Positions 33,075 to 46,361 of a stretch of 64,000 nucleotides of DNA are shown one piece after another. The stretch comes from Tillus elongatus (lineage: Eukaryota; Arthropoda; Insecta; Coleoptera; Cleridae), in the NCBI GenBank assembly GCA_964006375.1, contig OZ023266.1, positions 67,981,403 to 68,045,402 on the forward strand, given 5' to 3'. Position 1 is the first letter of the stretch. Every line of letters starts with the position of its first letter. A program made the translations under genes and the position numbers. Under the pieces are notes generated by a model that did not search any database, was not told the origin of the DNA, and saw only the letters and a program-made list of their open reading frames with translations.

Positions 33075-36000
33075 CTTTGCAGTATCCAATTGTGTTAAGG
33101 CATCTTCTAAACTATCTACTGGTTTTTCAACTTCTATTGCAATTATCTGTTCATATTCATTCAAATTCTTCATGATGCTTTCAATGGTGTCTTCATATTC
33201 TTTAAATTTAGAAAGAGAATCAAGTAATCTATTCTTTATTTGAAGAGCTGTCTGCAGCAAAGAATTATAACTATCTTGAACATTAGTTAACTGCCTTTCT
33301 ATGGTGTCTTTGATTCCTGGTGCAGTTTTTACATAACGTTCAATTTGGCCATGTCCTTTAGCTTTAACGTTATCTATTACTGATTGGTATTTTTGAATTT
33401 CTTGAAGTAAAGCTTGATGTTGTGCGAGCTGCTCTTCAGTTTGCTCTCTGTTGTTAATATATAAGGAATTGTGAGCCATAAGTTGAAAAGATACTTGTAA
33501 CAACCATTTTTCGGTTTCTTGAAGACTTTGGTGATATGTGTTGTATTCTTGTATCTCTGATTCAATTCCCTCTCTTAGAGCGTTACATGTAGAACTAAGT
33601 TGATCATATCTTGCTTGAAGTTGTTTAACATCTTCAAGAACAGCTGGACGTTGAGCCCAGGAAGCAAGTTCTGCCGCTTCATTACTAAGTCTGCTGAGAT
33701 CTGACTGCTTATTAACTACCTCGTTTTGTATATTTTTGTAACGTTCAAGAAGTGTCTTCATTTCACTCAATTCACCTTTAGTGTTTGTTTTCTCTTTAAG
33801 AGTATTTTCCATTTCCTCCAACCAACTTTCAAGTCGTTTCTTTGTGGCATTATGATCTTCCCATCTTGTAAGAGAGGCCTTGAGCTGCGCTTGGATTGAT
33901 GTTAAGTCCATATTAAGTTGATCCCAACTTGATCTGAGGGAAGTCATGTCATCTCTCAATTTGTCTTGTTTATCAGATGGAATATTGTTAATAGCCTTAG
34001 TGAAAGCTTCTTGAAGAAGATTAAGCAGTTGTTGGCCATCTGGCAAAGAAGCTGATATTTGGCGAACTTTGTCAAGTTTCTCTCTAACAGATTTTTCATC
34101 TCCTACACCGAGACAATCTTGGATGGTGGTATGGGCAGCATGTAGCCAGTTTTCAAGCTCTGCCTTAGCTTTAATAAACTCTGACTGATCTGACAGGTTC
34201 TTTTCAATTTTAGAGACAAGACTTTGGGCATGTGTTAGCAATGTTGTATAAGCTCCTTGGAGCTGGACTGTCTTATCACGCACCCAGCCAACGGCACTTA
34301 ATTCCATTAAAGCTTCACAGTTGTCTGCTAAAGTTTCCATGTTTGGTTTTAAGTCTGTAATTTCTTTTAGAAGTAGACGGCACCTCTCAAGATCATCGAG
34401 AGTTCTGTTACTGAGTTGGCTTTCTGAATCGACACGTTTTTGATAATTTTCAATAAGTTTCTTCATCTTATCGTGATTGTCCTTAAATTCTTTCCAAGCT
34501 TCTTTGCATTTAGTGAGTGACTTCTGCGTTTCATTGCATATCAGTTGCAAGCCTTCCCAATCCATATTAAGTTGCTCTATATCCTGCCTTATAATATCTT
34601 TTCCTTCGTCTCCCGTGCTTTTCATAACCTGAATGCTTAGTTCAATGGTCCTGTGTACTATGCTGTCGCATATTGGGAGCGTCTCGGCTATTTGATTAAC
34701 TTTGGCTTCTTTGTTGATTATTTTGTCAAGTTCTACATGCATGTCGGAGCAACTTTGTATTTCTAGTCTTGCAACTCTTATCCAGTCAAGCGCTTCATTG
34801 TAAGAGTCTTTGTATTGTTCATGTTTTGCCACTTGTATTTCAAGATCATTTACAGTAGAAAACACTTTTTGTTTTAGCTGATCATACCTTTTGAATGACT
34901 TATCATATTCAGTTGATTTTAAGCTGCTGTCTTCCGACAGTTTAGACTTTAACTTTTCGACAAGTTCATAGTGAGTGCTTATTTCCTTTTGTATATTTTT
35001 GAACTTTTCTAACTTGGCTTTTTTCTCGCTTAATTCATTTAAGTATCCATCATCTGACTGCACCTGATTTTCCATGTCTTGCAGCCAATCTAAAAGCATA
35101 TTATGGATCTTGGCGATATCTTCCAGTTGAGAAGCACGAGTTGTGAGTTTGTTTCTGGCATCTAAGACATCATTTAACAGTTTTTCCATATCTTGCTTAA
35201 GATTTTCTGTATCTTCCTCTATTTTAGCAGCTCCAATCTGTTCGGTATTCATAATAACACGCTCTTTTAGCTCAAGTATATATCTTACTTTATTCTGACC
35301 TTGTTCAAGGAACGTTCTTATGTTTTTAACAACCTGAAGCTTGTTATTGACTTCAGTTAAGCTGTTTGGTATTTCCAGACAACTAGCTAACTTGTCTCTA
35401 GTTCTGTCGATCCAGTCATGGCATTCTTGATATAAGGCCTGATGTTGTTGATGCTCTTGATAATGAAGTTCCAATCGTCTCATGACTTCTTTAGCCATTG
35501 AAAGAATAGCATTATATTTAGTGGAAATTTGTGTAATTGCGTTGCTCACACGAGTGTCGGCGCACGTTTCCAGTAAAACTTGCGCTTTCATATTCAGTCT
35601 GTCTAATTCTGTCTGCCAGTCAAATAGGGTCTGTAAATGTAGCTGAAATTCCTCAAGAGCTGCCCGCTTTTCTTCCAGACTATTTTGAAGTTTGTTATAT
35701 GACTGTACGAGTCGTTCAGTTTTAGCTAACCATTCTAAAGCCTCTTGGTATTGATCTTCATATTCAGTCCACTTCAAAATACCAACTTCTAAGAGATTCT
35801 TAGTATTATTAAGTGAGTCTACATAATTGTCAAATTCTTCTTGTAACAGTCCTACTTCTTCTTCAATAATCTCACGGTCTTCCTCATCTGCACACTGACA
35901 TGCTTTATCTGCTTGCTCCAGTGCAGCTTCTAGTTTTTTCTGCCCTTCTGGTAGCTCATTTTGAAGAGCTTTTAATTGGGCGAGCTTACTTCCTAGACTT

Positions 36001-37126
36001 TCTTTATCGCCAGTTGGTTCAGAGCACTTGCTTAAACGTTCTTTGGCTTGGCGTAACCATTGTACTATATCATTACCAGCATCTATGAAAGCTTGATGCT
36101 TCTCAACAGTTTCCTTTTGTTTAGCATATAGTTCTTGCGCTTGCTTTGATAAGGTTTCATATTTAGTAGATATTTCAGAAGCTGGGGCTGCTTGTTTTAA
36201 GTCTTCAGCTTTTGATGCTACCGACTGGATCATGGGTTCGAATGAAACAATATCCTGAACTATGCTATTAGTTTCACGGAGTGTTGCTTTTCTTTCACCA
36301 ATTGGTAGAGCACTAAGTCCTTGACCTCGTTTAGCTACAACCTTTTGTTCACTAACTTGTTGTAACTTTGCTTCCCTGTCTGTAATCCATTGTTGGAGTT
36401 GAGAATATGAACTATCATAATCCGCCCACTGCAACAACGCAGTTTCAAGGTTAACTTTAGCCGTTGATATCTTCTTGACGATTCTTTCCCAATCGCTTTG
36501 GATTTCTTTAAGTTCCCCATTTATAATCTCCCTGCCATCTGATCTTGTATTTCTCAGAACTTTTTCACCGCAATTAACAGTAGTATGAATAAGATTTTGA
36601 CCTTCCTCCCGTTTGCCTATCAGTTCGGTAATTTGATTTAGATGAGCTTGTAGAACTTCCTTGCTGCTAGCGGAAGTTGCTTCGGAGCAATTTGTAATCA
36701 GATCTCGAGCATTGTCTATCCAAGCTCTGCTCTTTGCAAGATTATCTGCATATTCCTGGTGTTGCTCAAAATTAGTTTCAACTTTCTTTAGCACGTCTCT
36801 GGCTAAATTGATTTCGACTTGATATCTTGAATTAAGTTGCTGGAGTTGACTATTTACATGGGCTTCTAACGGCGATTTTAATAAAATTCGTGCAGAATCA
36901 TTTAATTTATCTATTTGTGCTTTACCACCTTCGAGTCTCTTTAAAATATCTTTTACCTCTTCAACTTGTTTGGCTTTTTCAGATAGTGTCGCTGAGAGAG
37001 CAATCTTTTGATTCTTTATTAAAATGGAAATTTGCTGAAGCCAGTCAGAAATACGTTCATATTCGTCCTTGTAGTCACGCCAATGTAATAAAACTTCTTC
37101 AAGCTGTTCACGTTGTTGTTTCAGAT
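33075..37126 (-). CDS. Msp300: Msp300 giant exon (4052 bp, about 1350 residues), spectrin repeats
   Basis: The acceptor is ACTTATTTACAG before ATCTGAAAC and the donor GCAAAG before GTAAGT. The exon enters with two bases completing a codon and leaves on a codon boundary. It begins DLKQQREQLEEVLLHWRDYK and ends DALTQLDTAK. About twelve spectrin-type repeats with helix-A Trp blocks are visible: ISDWLQQIS, SRAWIDNAR, LQQWITDRE, IVQWLRQAK, ALEWLAKTE, CHDWIDRTR, LLDWLQDME, ALDWIRVAR, LENWLHAAH and LESWLEEME. Coiled-coil heptads fill the rest. The segment TRSDGREIINGELKEIQSDW is one of the blocks by which I recognise insect Msp300. A 61-bp intron separates it from the preceding exon. Confidence 0.95.
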
Positions 37127-37187
37127 CTGTAAATAAGTTAAGATATACAATGTAGCAATGTATATTCACATAGCAGTTTATACTTAC

Positions 37188-38628
37188 CCTTAAATAATCT
37201 TTCAAAGCTTTCTCTCAAAGCTCTAATATCATTCTTTATTGCTTCCTGACCTTGGAGGCTTGTTGTTGGAAGCACCACTTGTGCTGCTTGCTCCAAGTTA
37301 TCTAAGAATACTTCACCTTGAGCCTGTTTATTCAATAAATGATCCAGAGGCCCTGCGAAGTTCTCTACTGTGATTTTCTCACCCAAAGGTCTCTGTTTCA
37401 ATTGGGGCACTTTTTCTTGAGCTCTGGTCATCCATGTCTGTACTTCATCATAGGCTTCCTTGTAGTTCTTATGATCCTTGTATTGATTCTCCCTGTCAAA
37501 TAATAATTTTTTCACTTGTTGGGCGCACTTGTCAAATCTTTCCAAAATCTTTTGAGCTTCGATTATATCTGGTTCACCCCGTCGCGTTACAAAAATTTCA
37601 GAAGCTTGTGTCCTTAAGTTGTCGACTTCGATCTTTTCACACCTTACTTTTTCTTCTAAAGTTTTTATTTTATCCAGCTGCTCTTTTTTCTCAGGTATTG
37701 TTCCTTTGTAATCAAGTAGTTCAGAAAGCTGAGCCTCAATTGAGTCTGTTGCTTTATCCAATCCTTTGATTTCTTCCAGAAGTCCAGCCCACTTGGTTAA
37801 AGATTCATCGAGTATTGACTTAGTTTCAATCATCTTTGATGCTAGATTAGACCACTGCTCTTGTATACGAGCTAAAGTTTGGTTTATGGCATCATGGCCA
37901 ATTGGCGCAGTGTTGACCAATACTGATTGTGCTAGTTCGACCAAAGCTTGTATCTTAGCAAATCCTTCATCTTTTCTTAACAACAATTCATGTATTGATT
38001 CTAATTTTTGTTCCAGTTCTTTTTGAGATGGGGAGCTCACGTCAGAACAGTAAGCCAATTTATGTTTGATATCTTCAAGCCACTGTTCACAATCTGCTGC
38101 ATTTGAATCAAAGTCTTGGTGGCTACTGACATACTGCTGCCATCGACTTGTTAAATCTTTAACTTTGTGACAGAGCTGTTGATATTTGATCCCAATTTCT
38201 GATATTTGTGATGCCCTACTACAAACCCCCTTGTTGAGTTGTTGTGCTCTTTCTGTGACGGCATCAATTTCAAATTCTTTTGCTCTTATTTCTCCTTGCA
38301 GTGCTTTTAAGGCCTCAAGTTGTGTTTTCTTTTCATTTGCAGTCGGTTTCAGATCTACTGAATGAAGTTTAGTATCAGTGTTACGCATCCAGTTCAGGAT
38401 TTGATCCTTGAGTGACTCATATTCAGCGATTTGGTTGAATTTGCTTTCAATCTGATTAATTGCGTTCTGGATCGCTGAAGTAAGTGCAGCCCATTCTTGT
38501 TCTGAGCTTTCAATTTGTGAACGAATGTTCGGACGACCATGTTCAATGGTCCCTGGAATGACTTTGTCACCCAGAGACTTCACATTCTCAATTCGTAATT
38601 GTTCTTCCGGCAAAGTTGCTTGTACGTT
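37188..38628 (-). CDS. Msp300: Msp300 exon (1441 bp), spectrin repeats
   Basis: The acceptor is ACTTTTTCAG before AACGTACAAG and the donor TTTAAGG before GTAAGT. It starts on a codon boundary and leaves one base for the next exon. It encodes NVQATLPEEQLRIENVKSLG onward and ends FERLFK. About four spectrin repeats, with Trp blocks ILNWMRNTD, CEQWLEDIK, LTKWAGLLE and VQTWMTRAQ. The open frame beyond 37188 is intron read-through and not exon; the spliced frame continues into DLKQQ of the next exon. Confidence 0.94.
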
Positions 38629-38676
38629 CTGAAAAAGTTAGGAATTATAAAAGTGTAATTGTTTTACAAAGAGATA

Positions 38677-38762
<86 letters not shown>

Positions 38763-38865
38763 TGAAAATTTGGGGGGGGGGGGTATGTAAATGGGAAGAT
38801 ACATACATTTTGATTTTAGTAAAATATCTTGTTTAAGTGACACTTGGCAAACGAAAAAGAACCTA
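38629..38865. repeat. Intron with (TA)n-(GA)n-(G)n tract
   Basis: TA repeats at about 38681-38745 run into GA repeats (38746-38762) and a G run at 38772-38782. The remainder is plain intron. Confidence 0.9.
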
Positions 38866-39715
38866 TATTTGAGCAAGGTGTGTATTTCCCTCGGAGCCAT
38901 TGCAACGGTGTTTCAGGCCGAGATGTACGCCATCCTGCACTGTGTGCGGGAGAACAATAGGACGGGCTACACCAACAAGCGAATCCTCATAGCCACAGAC
39001 AGCCAGACAGCCCTTAAGGCACTAGGTAGCCCACGGGTAAATTCCTGGCTGGTGAGTGAGTGCCGAGACGAGACGAGCGACCTGGCTGGGCAGAATGAGG
39101 TGACCCTCATCTGGGTGCCGGGTCTCTCGGGGGTCAAAGGCAATGAAGAAGCTGACAGTATCGCGAAGAGAGGGTCAGCAGAACCATTTATGGGACCAGA
39201 ACCGGCTCTGGGCGTGTCAAAGAGCACTGCCAGGGACCCATTAAGTTCTGGGTCAGAAACCAACACAAGGTGTACTGGGCGGACTGTCCAGGGCTCAGAC
39301 ATGGGAAGTCAATAATTGACTGATTCAGTTCAAAGAGAGCTGTGGAGCTGCTAAATCTTAGCAGAGGACAGCTCAGAAACACAACAGGTCTCTTGACTGG
39401 ACACATGGCCGTCAAGAAACACCTGCATAAAATGGGGCGGTTCGAAGGGGACCTCGCATGCAGACTCTGCGGCGAGGGGAACGAATCAGCCCAGCACATC
39501 TTGTGCGAGTGTAAAGCTCTGGACCGCAAAAACAACTGATCTACGGTCAGTCTAGACCGGAGACAAAGCAATATAAAACTTCACCCTACCAATCGCTGTG
39601 CAGACAAGTTCAAGGCACAGTAATTTTGGAATGGGTGGAGTAAGACTAAGGGTATGCACAATCAACCAAAGGTTGCAGTGCTATCGGGGCGGCAAGGCCG
39701 CGGACGAGCCCTGAC
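38866..39715 (+). pseudogene. LINE fragment: RNase H and C-terminal cysteine motif
   Basis: Sense-strand translation gives VFQAEMYAILHC (RNase H Glu), ILIATDSQTALKAL (Asp) and LSGVKGNEEADSIAKRGS (final Asp). After a frameshift come VELLNLSRGQLRNTTGLLTG and CRLCGEGNESAQHILCEC, the C-terminal CCHC-type motif of I/R1/LOA-like LINEs. RT and endonuclease are absent. GC-rich against its AT-rich surroundings, and antisense to Msp300. It is a different family from the full-length LINE by sequence. Confidence 0.85.
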
Positions 39716-41479
39716 GTAAAAAAAGTGTTTTGTCTTTAGACCACCACCAATAGGAGATAGGCCTGAGCCTAAGCCAAAGTCTTGAGATTATCGATAACTT
39801 TGTGAATTTTAGTGGAATTCACTGCTGACTTTCTTATGTCTATCAACTTTTTCTACATAGAAGAATGTTATCTATTGTAGAACAAAAATAATCTATGTGT
39901 TAATGAAAATACTTGTTAATTCAAATAGACTTTTTTTTAGATTGTCGAATTATGACCGAAACATTGTTTTTTTTTTGGTTAAGAAAGAGGCGCTCATATG
40001 AAAATAACAAGGTTTGGATTTAACAAGACCACATTTGTGCATAGATAGAAAATAATGACAAAAAAAAGTTAGAATATCTAATTTCTTATATAGTTTATTT
40101 TTAGCACCTAGTCTACCCTGACCCTTCGTATTATGTGGTTATGTGAAGTTCTGAGTAAACTAGATGGAATGGTGGCCAAATGGTCATTCCATATCAGTTC
40201 GAACGCCCAGGTAACATAGTGCACAGTGTCAACGGTAGTCAACTTAATACAGCTAGGTTGACGCTGACTTGCCTCGAATATGGGGTACAGTAAAAAAACA
40301 GGAAATGTTTTACGCGCTATTAAACCGAATCTATAAACGGGGATTGCCAAAACTATTAGTCAGGGTCATTACTGCAAAAATGCGTTGATTTATCACCATT
40401 ATATGATATAATAAGATTCGTCTTTAAGCAAACTGTTTTATTAAGGTTAATAATTTATCACATAGTAGTAACCAATATTTGGAAAACTCAGTATATCTGT
40501 GTAGCAGTAAGTTTTCTTGTCACAAGTTGACGATAATTTACCACAATTAGAAATATACCTAGTATAATACAAACACTTGAGTAACACAGTTTAACTCAAA
40601 TTTTCTCAGTGTAGAGAAGTTTTGGCAAATAAAAGATGTTGATGATGTACCATTGAAACTTCCTTGAAATAAATATAATACGTGGGTCATGTTGCTATCT
40701 AAGCTGGGTATGAATTTGTGTAAAAAAAGGCAAATAAATGAAGTTACAGCAGATATGAAGAAAGAATAGAATAGTAAGAATATATGCTTTAAAATGCTGG
40801 AACAGTGTACGAATTGTCGATGCTACCGCAGTAGATCTAAACCTAACTAACAAACTTACATTGAACTATTAAATACTACGTAACTAGAACGGACATCGTA
40901 CGCAACATGTATGCTAGACGTTGAAGTCGACAAGGATTGGGACGTTTCAGTATATTTTTCTCGTTCTTACGCATTGTGTTCGTATAGCGTGTTAAGTTAT
41001 GATAATTCTGAATATTGTTAGAAATTAATATGTTTTGCCATAAGCAGTGGTGTCCTAGAAGAGAAAATACTGAAATGATACGGGTTGTATACTTACAAAA
41101 CGGCTTCACATTTGTGTAACAGTGTGTCCGTTCCAGTTACGTATTATATCTGTAGTTCAATGCTAACAACTGGCGGCGCTAGTTGTCAACGAGCACGCTT
41201 CTTATATCAATTAATGCAAGCAACATTTTAAAAGTTAGCTTCGGTAGATTATGAAAATGAGGTTATGTTTATGTGTACAAATTTATTTTTACGTATTATT
41301 TATGTACTTGCTTAGTTAGTGCTAAGTTTCACTGGCTGAAACTTTAGAGACAATTAAAACATATGATTACTGTTTGTAAATGCCAAACTAAATTAGTTAA
41401 ATATAATAAAATAAAATATAAGCAAATCTAAAACGGAGAGAGAAAATTACAAAACAATAATGACAAACTCAATTCATAC
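39716..41479. other. Msp300 intron, nothing recognised
   Basis: AT-rich. No gene, RNA or transposon signature was seen. Confidence 0.5.
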
Positions 41480-41630
41480 CTTTAATCTCTCTAGGTTGGA
41501 ATGTAATGAAACCCTTTCTTGATCCAAATCACCCCAACTGTTTACAGTATGAAGTGTAGCTTCCATCCATTCATTAGCATCTTGTACTGCTTTACTATAT
41601 TGCTGGTGATTACTTACAATGGTTTCATAC
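41480..41630 (-). CDS. Msp300: Msp300 small exon (151 bp)
   Basis: The acceptor is TTTGTTTCAG before GTATGAAACC and the donor TTAAAG before GTATGA. Its first base completes an Arg codon with the two bases carried from the 52162-52452 exon, and it ends on a codon boundary. It encodes YETIVSNHQQYSKAVQDANE, then WMEATLHTVNSWGDLDQER, then VSLHSNLERLK. This is the start of a spectrin repeat whose remainder is in the next exon (NVQATLPEE). It lies alone, 2.85 kb from the downstream exon and 10.5 kb from the upstream one. Confidence 0.93.
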
Positions 41631-42130
41631 CTGAAACAAATATATATGGTAAATGGAGAGAAAGAAATGATATTGTGAGTACCAATGCTGTGCGGTTGAT
41701 TTTCAAATAGGAGAAGCAGTGGATCATAATATTGGCCAGAATTCTCAGATCGGAAATTGAAGTTTAGAAATTTGATTTATGCACTAACACGAAACGTTTA
41801 AGCTTAAAACAAGATTACAATAGGCACTTGCTGTTGCTATGTCTTTTAAAAATGCTCTGAAAATTATTCAAGCCCAAAAACTCACACGTATTCCACGAAC
41901 TTTCGTCTTTTTGTGCAGATGTCGATGAAAACAGAAGACAGGGCCAGCAGAAGGATTTGGAAATGGTTTCACAAGCCGTTAACAACTGATGTTTGGTAAA
42001 CACTGCCATTAAAGTGGCATTTAAAACTCTTCATTTCCTTCGTTAATTTTAATGTAGGAGTTGGTCGACCATCATTCCGTTTTTCCTCGAAAGGATAAAA
42101 CTCAAAAATGTTTTTTTCTTAAATTGTGTA
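41631..42130. other. Msp300 intron, nothing recognised
   Basis: No supported feature apart from a (CA)n run at about 42139-42158 just beyond. Confidence 0.5.
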
Positions 42131-42209
42131 ACATATAACACACACACACACACACACATTTATTATTATTATTATTATTTATTATCACAGTAGGATTACA
42201 TCACAGTTC

Positions 42210-42370
<161 letters not shown>

Positions 42371-42379
42371 CACACACAC

Positions 42380-42720
42380 ATTTACAAACATGTACGGCAC
42401 CCCTCGTAGACGGACGAGAGCAAGAGACTTCCATTGCACCTTACTCCAAAGACCGCGCGCCGACTAATCGACAAATACTGACTCGCGGAAGCGGATTTTA
42501 GATCGCTTACTGGAGACGATATAAACTGCATAGATAAGACAGCAACCTTGCACGGACTGCAGTGGCAGAGACAGTAGACACAGTAGACAGCAGGGAATAA
42601 GCGATCCCAACCCCCGATTATCGGATTTGCGCGCTTGTGTCCGCCGCTTATTATCAGCGTCGCCACGTCTGTACGGCGTTTGCTGCATTGCCAAACTCAA
42701 TAACTATTCCAAATATATAC
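42380..42720. other. GC-richer unique block beside the AAT tract
   Basis: About 300 bp of clearly higher GC than the surrounding intron, next to a trinucleotide tract. Read on the minus strand, it could be the 3' untranslated end of a LINE whose tail is the TTA tract. No coding motif supports this. Confidence 0.35.
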
Positions 42721-42751
42721 TTACAGCTAGATTCAAATTCAATAAAAAGTC

Positions 42752-43086
42752 TGGACGCAGCAAGTGCGTTTGGTAGAGAATTTTTATACAAATGATCTGA
42801 CATCAAACATTTTTTAAAATTAAATGCTTATAACTTTTTTCTCTTGTTACAAAGAGATCTAAATTTTCACATGTAGTTATTTTAATAATTTAAACCTACG
42901 TACCAAATTCTGTTACTTAGCTTTGTTATTTTCCTAGATAACATTTTTTGCCAAAAGAAAACTCAAATTTTTGTGGAAAAACTCGGGCCGATTTTCCTGG
43001 CTAATAAGCCTGTCCAAGCCACATACAAAAGGAAGGGGCCTGCGAAATTGTATCAAAATCGGCCTATTATTTTTTAAGCTATCGGT

Positions 43087-43088
<2 letters not shown>
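42752..43088 (+). repeat. TIR-family left end and interior
   Basis: Begins tggacgcagcaagtgcgttt and continues with the family phrases gattttcctggctaa and tatcaaaatcggcctattat, ending at a TA tract. Near-collinear with 63472-63780. Confidence 0.8.

Positions 43089-43154
<66 letters not shown>
43089..43154. repeat. (TA)n microsatellite inside the repeat family
   Basis: About 33 TA units directly following the family phrase ctatcggtgtga. Confidence 0.97.
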
Positions 43155-43158
<4 letters not shown>

Positions 43159-44020
43159 GATTAATCCATCTAGAAGTTAAGACGTCAATCAGAAATTTTG
43201 GTTGCAGCTACGATGCGATCTATTTTTCTATAATATTTTCAATGCCACTGTAACTTCCGGTTGTGACATAAACTTTTTTTAAATTAAACCCTTTAAATAT
43301 TATTGCATCTTTAAATTCGACATAAAATTCTGGAGCTGTTGCATTTTGAATCGTTTTCCTCTTGTTAATTGTTTTTGAATTTTTTCAAAAAAATTTGACA
43401 AATGGAGTGACTTAACTAAAATGTCATTATTACCAATAATTGTAACGTTGAAATATTTATTCTTGGTAAATACATTGACAAATGAGTCTCCTATCAGGAG
43501 CCCTTAATAGTATTCCAAAATGCTATACAGGCTGTCTGGTATTGCCGTTAACTTTTTTGTCACTTTAAATGCCAATAACTTACAATGACCATAATATTTT
43601 AACACGTAGAATTTTATTCTCTATTGATATGTTATAGATGTCCTATAGCTAACATGAATATTTATATTCAATTTCTGGACATTTCTACGCAAAACATCTA
43701 CACATCACATAAATAACCAATATGAAAATAAAAAAAAAGAGATTCAAAATTAAACTAAAGTAACTCTGCAAAATGTAGCCAAAGTTGTTCACGACACATT
43801 TCTTTGTCGGACACCTTCAGTCGTTGACCTCTGAATTTCTTCTTGCGACAATTGTGAAAAGGCTAGTCGTACTTTCCGTTCAAGAGATTACCTTGAGTTA
43901 CATGGGGTTTGGTACACTTGACTTTATAATACCCCAAAGATAGAAGTCGAGAGGTGTTACGTCAGGTGATCTTAAAGGCCATTCTCATGGTCTACATCTC
44001 CGAATCCATCTGTCATCAAA
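43155..44020 (-). pseudogene. Mariner/IS630-type remnant with C-terminal transposase block
   Basis: A tagggtgattaatcc end-like motif lies at 43155. On the minus strand near 43910-44020 the translation reads DRWIRRCRP, a stop, EWPLRSPDVTPLDFYLWGI and IIKSSV, i.e. the PDxTPLDFYLWG block with the final catalytic Asp. Downstream sequence to 43735 is broken by stops. Dead copy, third of its type in the window. Confidence 0.7.
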
Positions 44021-44159
44021 CAACGAATTACCGTAAATTATGTTTTTTACGAAAATTTGCTGAACAATTATTTTTTACGAAAATTTGAAATATTTTTTTA
44101 TAATAACATACATTTATTATTACCAACACTTCACAAAAAATCTTCCAAAAATGATTTCT

Positions 44160-45480
44160 TCAAAAACACAAAAATAATTATACATAATATTTTGTCATGA
44201 AAATTTGCTAAAAAATTCATAATATTCAACCTAATATGTATTTAACTTTTCGTGCGTGATTCACATTCTATAATATAAAGCCGCGTACCGATTTTGGTTG
44301 TCATAGCTTTGTTATTTTCGGAAGTATACCAATTTTCCGGAAGAAAACCTAACCAAGAGAAAAATCACAGCTAAAATATTGTGTTTAGTGAAAATTCACT
44401 AAAATCCTACCGTGCGTTCAATTACTTCATTAAATTTGTAGTAACTTTTTTAGGAACTGAAAAACTAAAGTTTAATATTCAGTATGACCGTATGAGCGCA
44501 TCCATATACATATGTTCGACCATAGAGTAATATGTGTTTTACATTGACAGATTAATATGTTAACCGTCAGCTCCAACCTGGTATTGGAAATCCTACGGTC
44601 TAACTAGAACAAAGCCTTGTTTATTCTATTTGTAACCCATATTATACATACATTTTATGTTTCTGCTCTCCTTCTTTATATGACCTTTAACTATGCCAAA
44701 TCTCACGGCCCCGTGCGCGCAAAATGCTTAAAAAGGGGTGCAATGTTTTTTTAATACTATAACCATATAAAACTACTGCCAAAGCATCAGAGAGTCTATT
44801 TTGAATCGATATTCTCCAAATATTTAAGTAAAATGAAGGACAATGACTGCTGAAGCTGACACTTAAGGCTTTATAGAACACACTTCTTACGACATTTCTT
44901 CTACATAAGCCGTATTAATTTCAGGTTCTTTATCTAGAGCATGTCAATTTGACGAATTCGCGAATTTGACGTTTTAAGATGAACAACTATAATGCTTCTA
45001 ACTTTTTTTCTTTTAATGTAGAGATCCAAATTTTAGCACATGGTTTTCTTTTTTTGATATAAACCCGCGTACCAAAGTTGGTTGCCATAGCTTTGTTTTT
45101 TCCGGAGATATAAAAATTTTCCGAAAGAAAACAGAGAATTTTTTGGACAAAACTAGTCCGATTTGCCTGGCTAACGAAGATTCCTGCAAATTAGCGCAAA
45201 CTAGGACCCCTGGAACCCAAATCGGAGGTCAGTTTCGGACTTTACATGTCACTCCGATAACTCAAAAAATAATGGGTCGATTTTGATAAATATTGGTGAA
45301 TACCTATTGGTATTCACCAGTATTTATGAAAATCGATGGATTATTTTTTGAGTTATCGGAGTGACATGTAAAATCCGAAACTGACCACCGATTTGGGTTC
45401 CAGGGGTCCTAGTTTGCGCTAATTTGAAGGAATCTTATCAAAATTCAAAAGTCGCGATCTCTTCATTAGTGAATTTTTAA
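44160..45480. repeat. TIR-family interior with palindrome
   Basis: Contains the family blocks ccaaagcatcagagagtcta (44774), aatgaaggacaatgac (44833), a degenerate accaaagttggttgccat block (45070), and a large inverted repeat at 45177-45437. Non-coding. Confidence 0.8.
45177..45437. repeat. Near-perfect 260-bp palindrome
   Basis: The arm 45177-45303 and the reverse complement of 45312-45437 differ at only a handful of positions. The centre is ggtgaatacctattggtatt then cacc, leaving about 8 bp unpaired. The arms consist of the family blocks ctaggacccctggaaccc and cataactcaaaaaataat-like sequence. Confidence 0.95.
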
Positions 45481-46361
45481 AAAAATACCAATTTTAGTGA
45501 CAGAAATTGTTTGCAAATTTTCATGCAAATTTTTTTCCTCGAATTTTGTTAAAAAGCTTTTTATGAATAATAATAATCTGGGAGGTGTAGTTTTTGTGTT
45601 TTACTTGAATAGATTCATTGGTCAGGAAAATCGGACCAGTTTTTTTTTTTGAACATTTTAAGTTTATTTTTGGAAAACTTTCCTACTTTCAAACAACAAA
45701 GTTATTTAAAAAAAGATGATGCATTGTTTATATTATAAAGGTTATACTGTCTACTGGGGGGTGTGGTCCCTTAGCCTGGTCGTGCGCTGATCGTTCTCTT
45801 GATCGATCAGCGAGTGACTTAGCTACTGGACTCCTAGAGACTGGCTCCACGTGCCACCCCTGGCGCGACTGTCGGCAATGGGAATAACGCCCAGGGCCGA
45901 TGGTCTACTAAAGTCTCAAACCTTCACACACACGTCATACACACGCATACAAACACAGACACGAGGCACATAGATCGGGTTGGGCTTCTCGGCCTTCGGC
46001 GCGGACTCCGAGGAGGGGCTCCGAGCGGAGCCTGCTCTGGACTGGCAGCGCTGTGCAAACCAGGGTTGGCACACCTGGCGCCGTATGGACAGTACAGGGG
46101 CCCACCCTTGCCTTGGCCGGTGTAGGGGGCTGCCCTATCATCCATTCGAAAAATGCTCGATCGTGCCAGCAGCACCGGGTGGCTCCGGAACAGGGGGTTA
46201 GCTGCACGCTTCGGGTCGCCACGGCGTGGCCGCAGAGCCGCTCTTAACGGAATCAAGTCTCATCACGGATGAAGCGCCGGGGGGGCGGTGGGGTGACCTC
46301 CCGTATCTATACGCTCACCAAACCATAAGCACACCATCACACAACATTTTTTCTAGCAACC

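Noticed and set aside
37127..37187. Retaining the 61-bp segment as coding
   Set aside because: Both surrounding frames only join correctly when it is spliced, and consensus GT and AG borders are present.
45924..46256. Minus-strand frames in the LINE 5' untranslated region
   Set aside because: GC-rich sequence gives long chance frames; no protein features.
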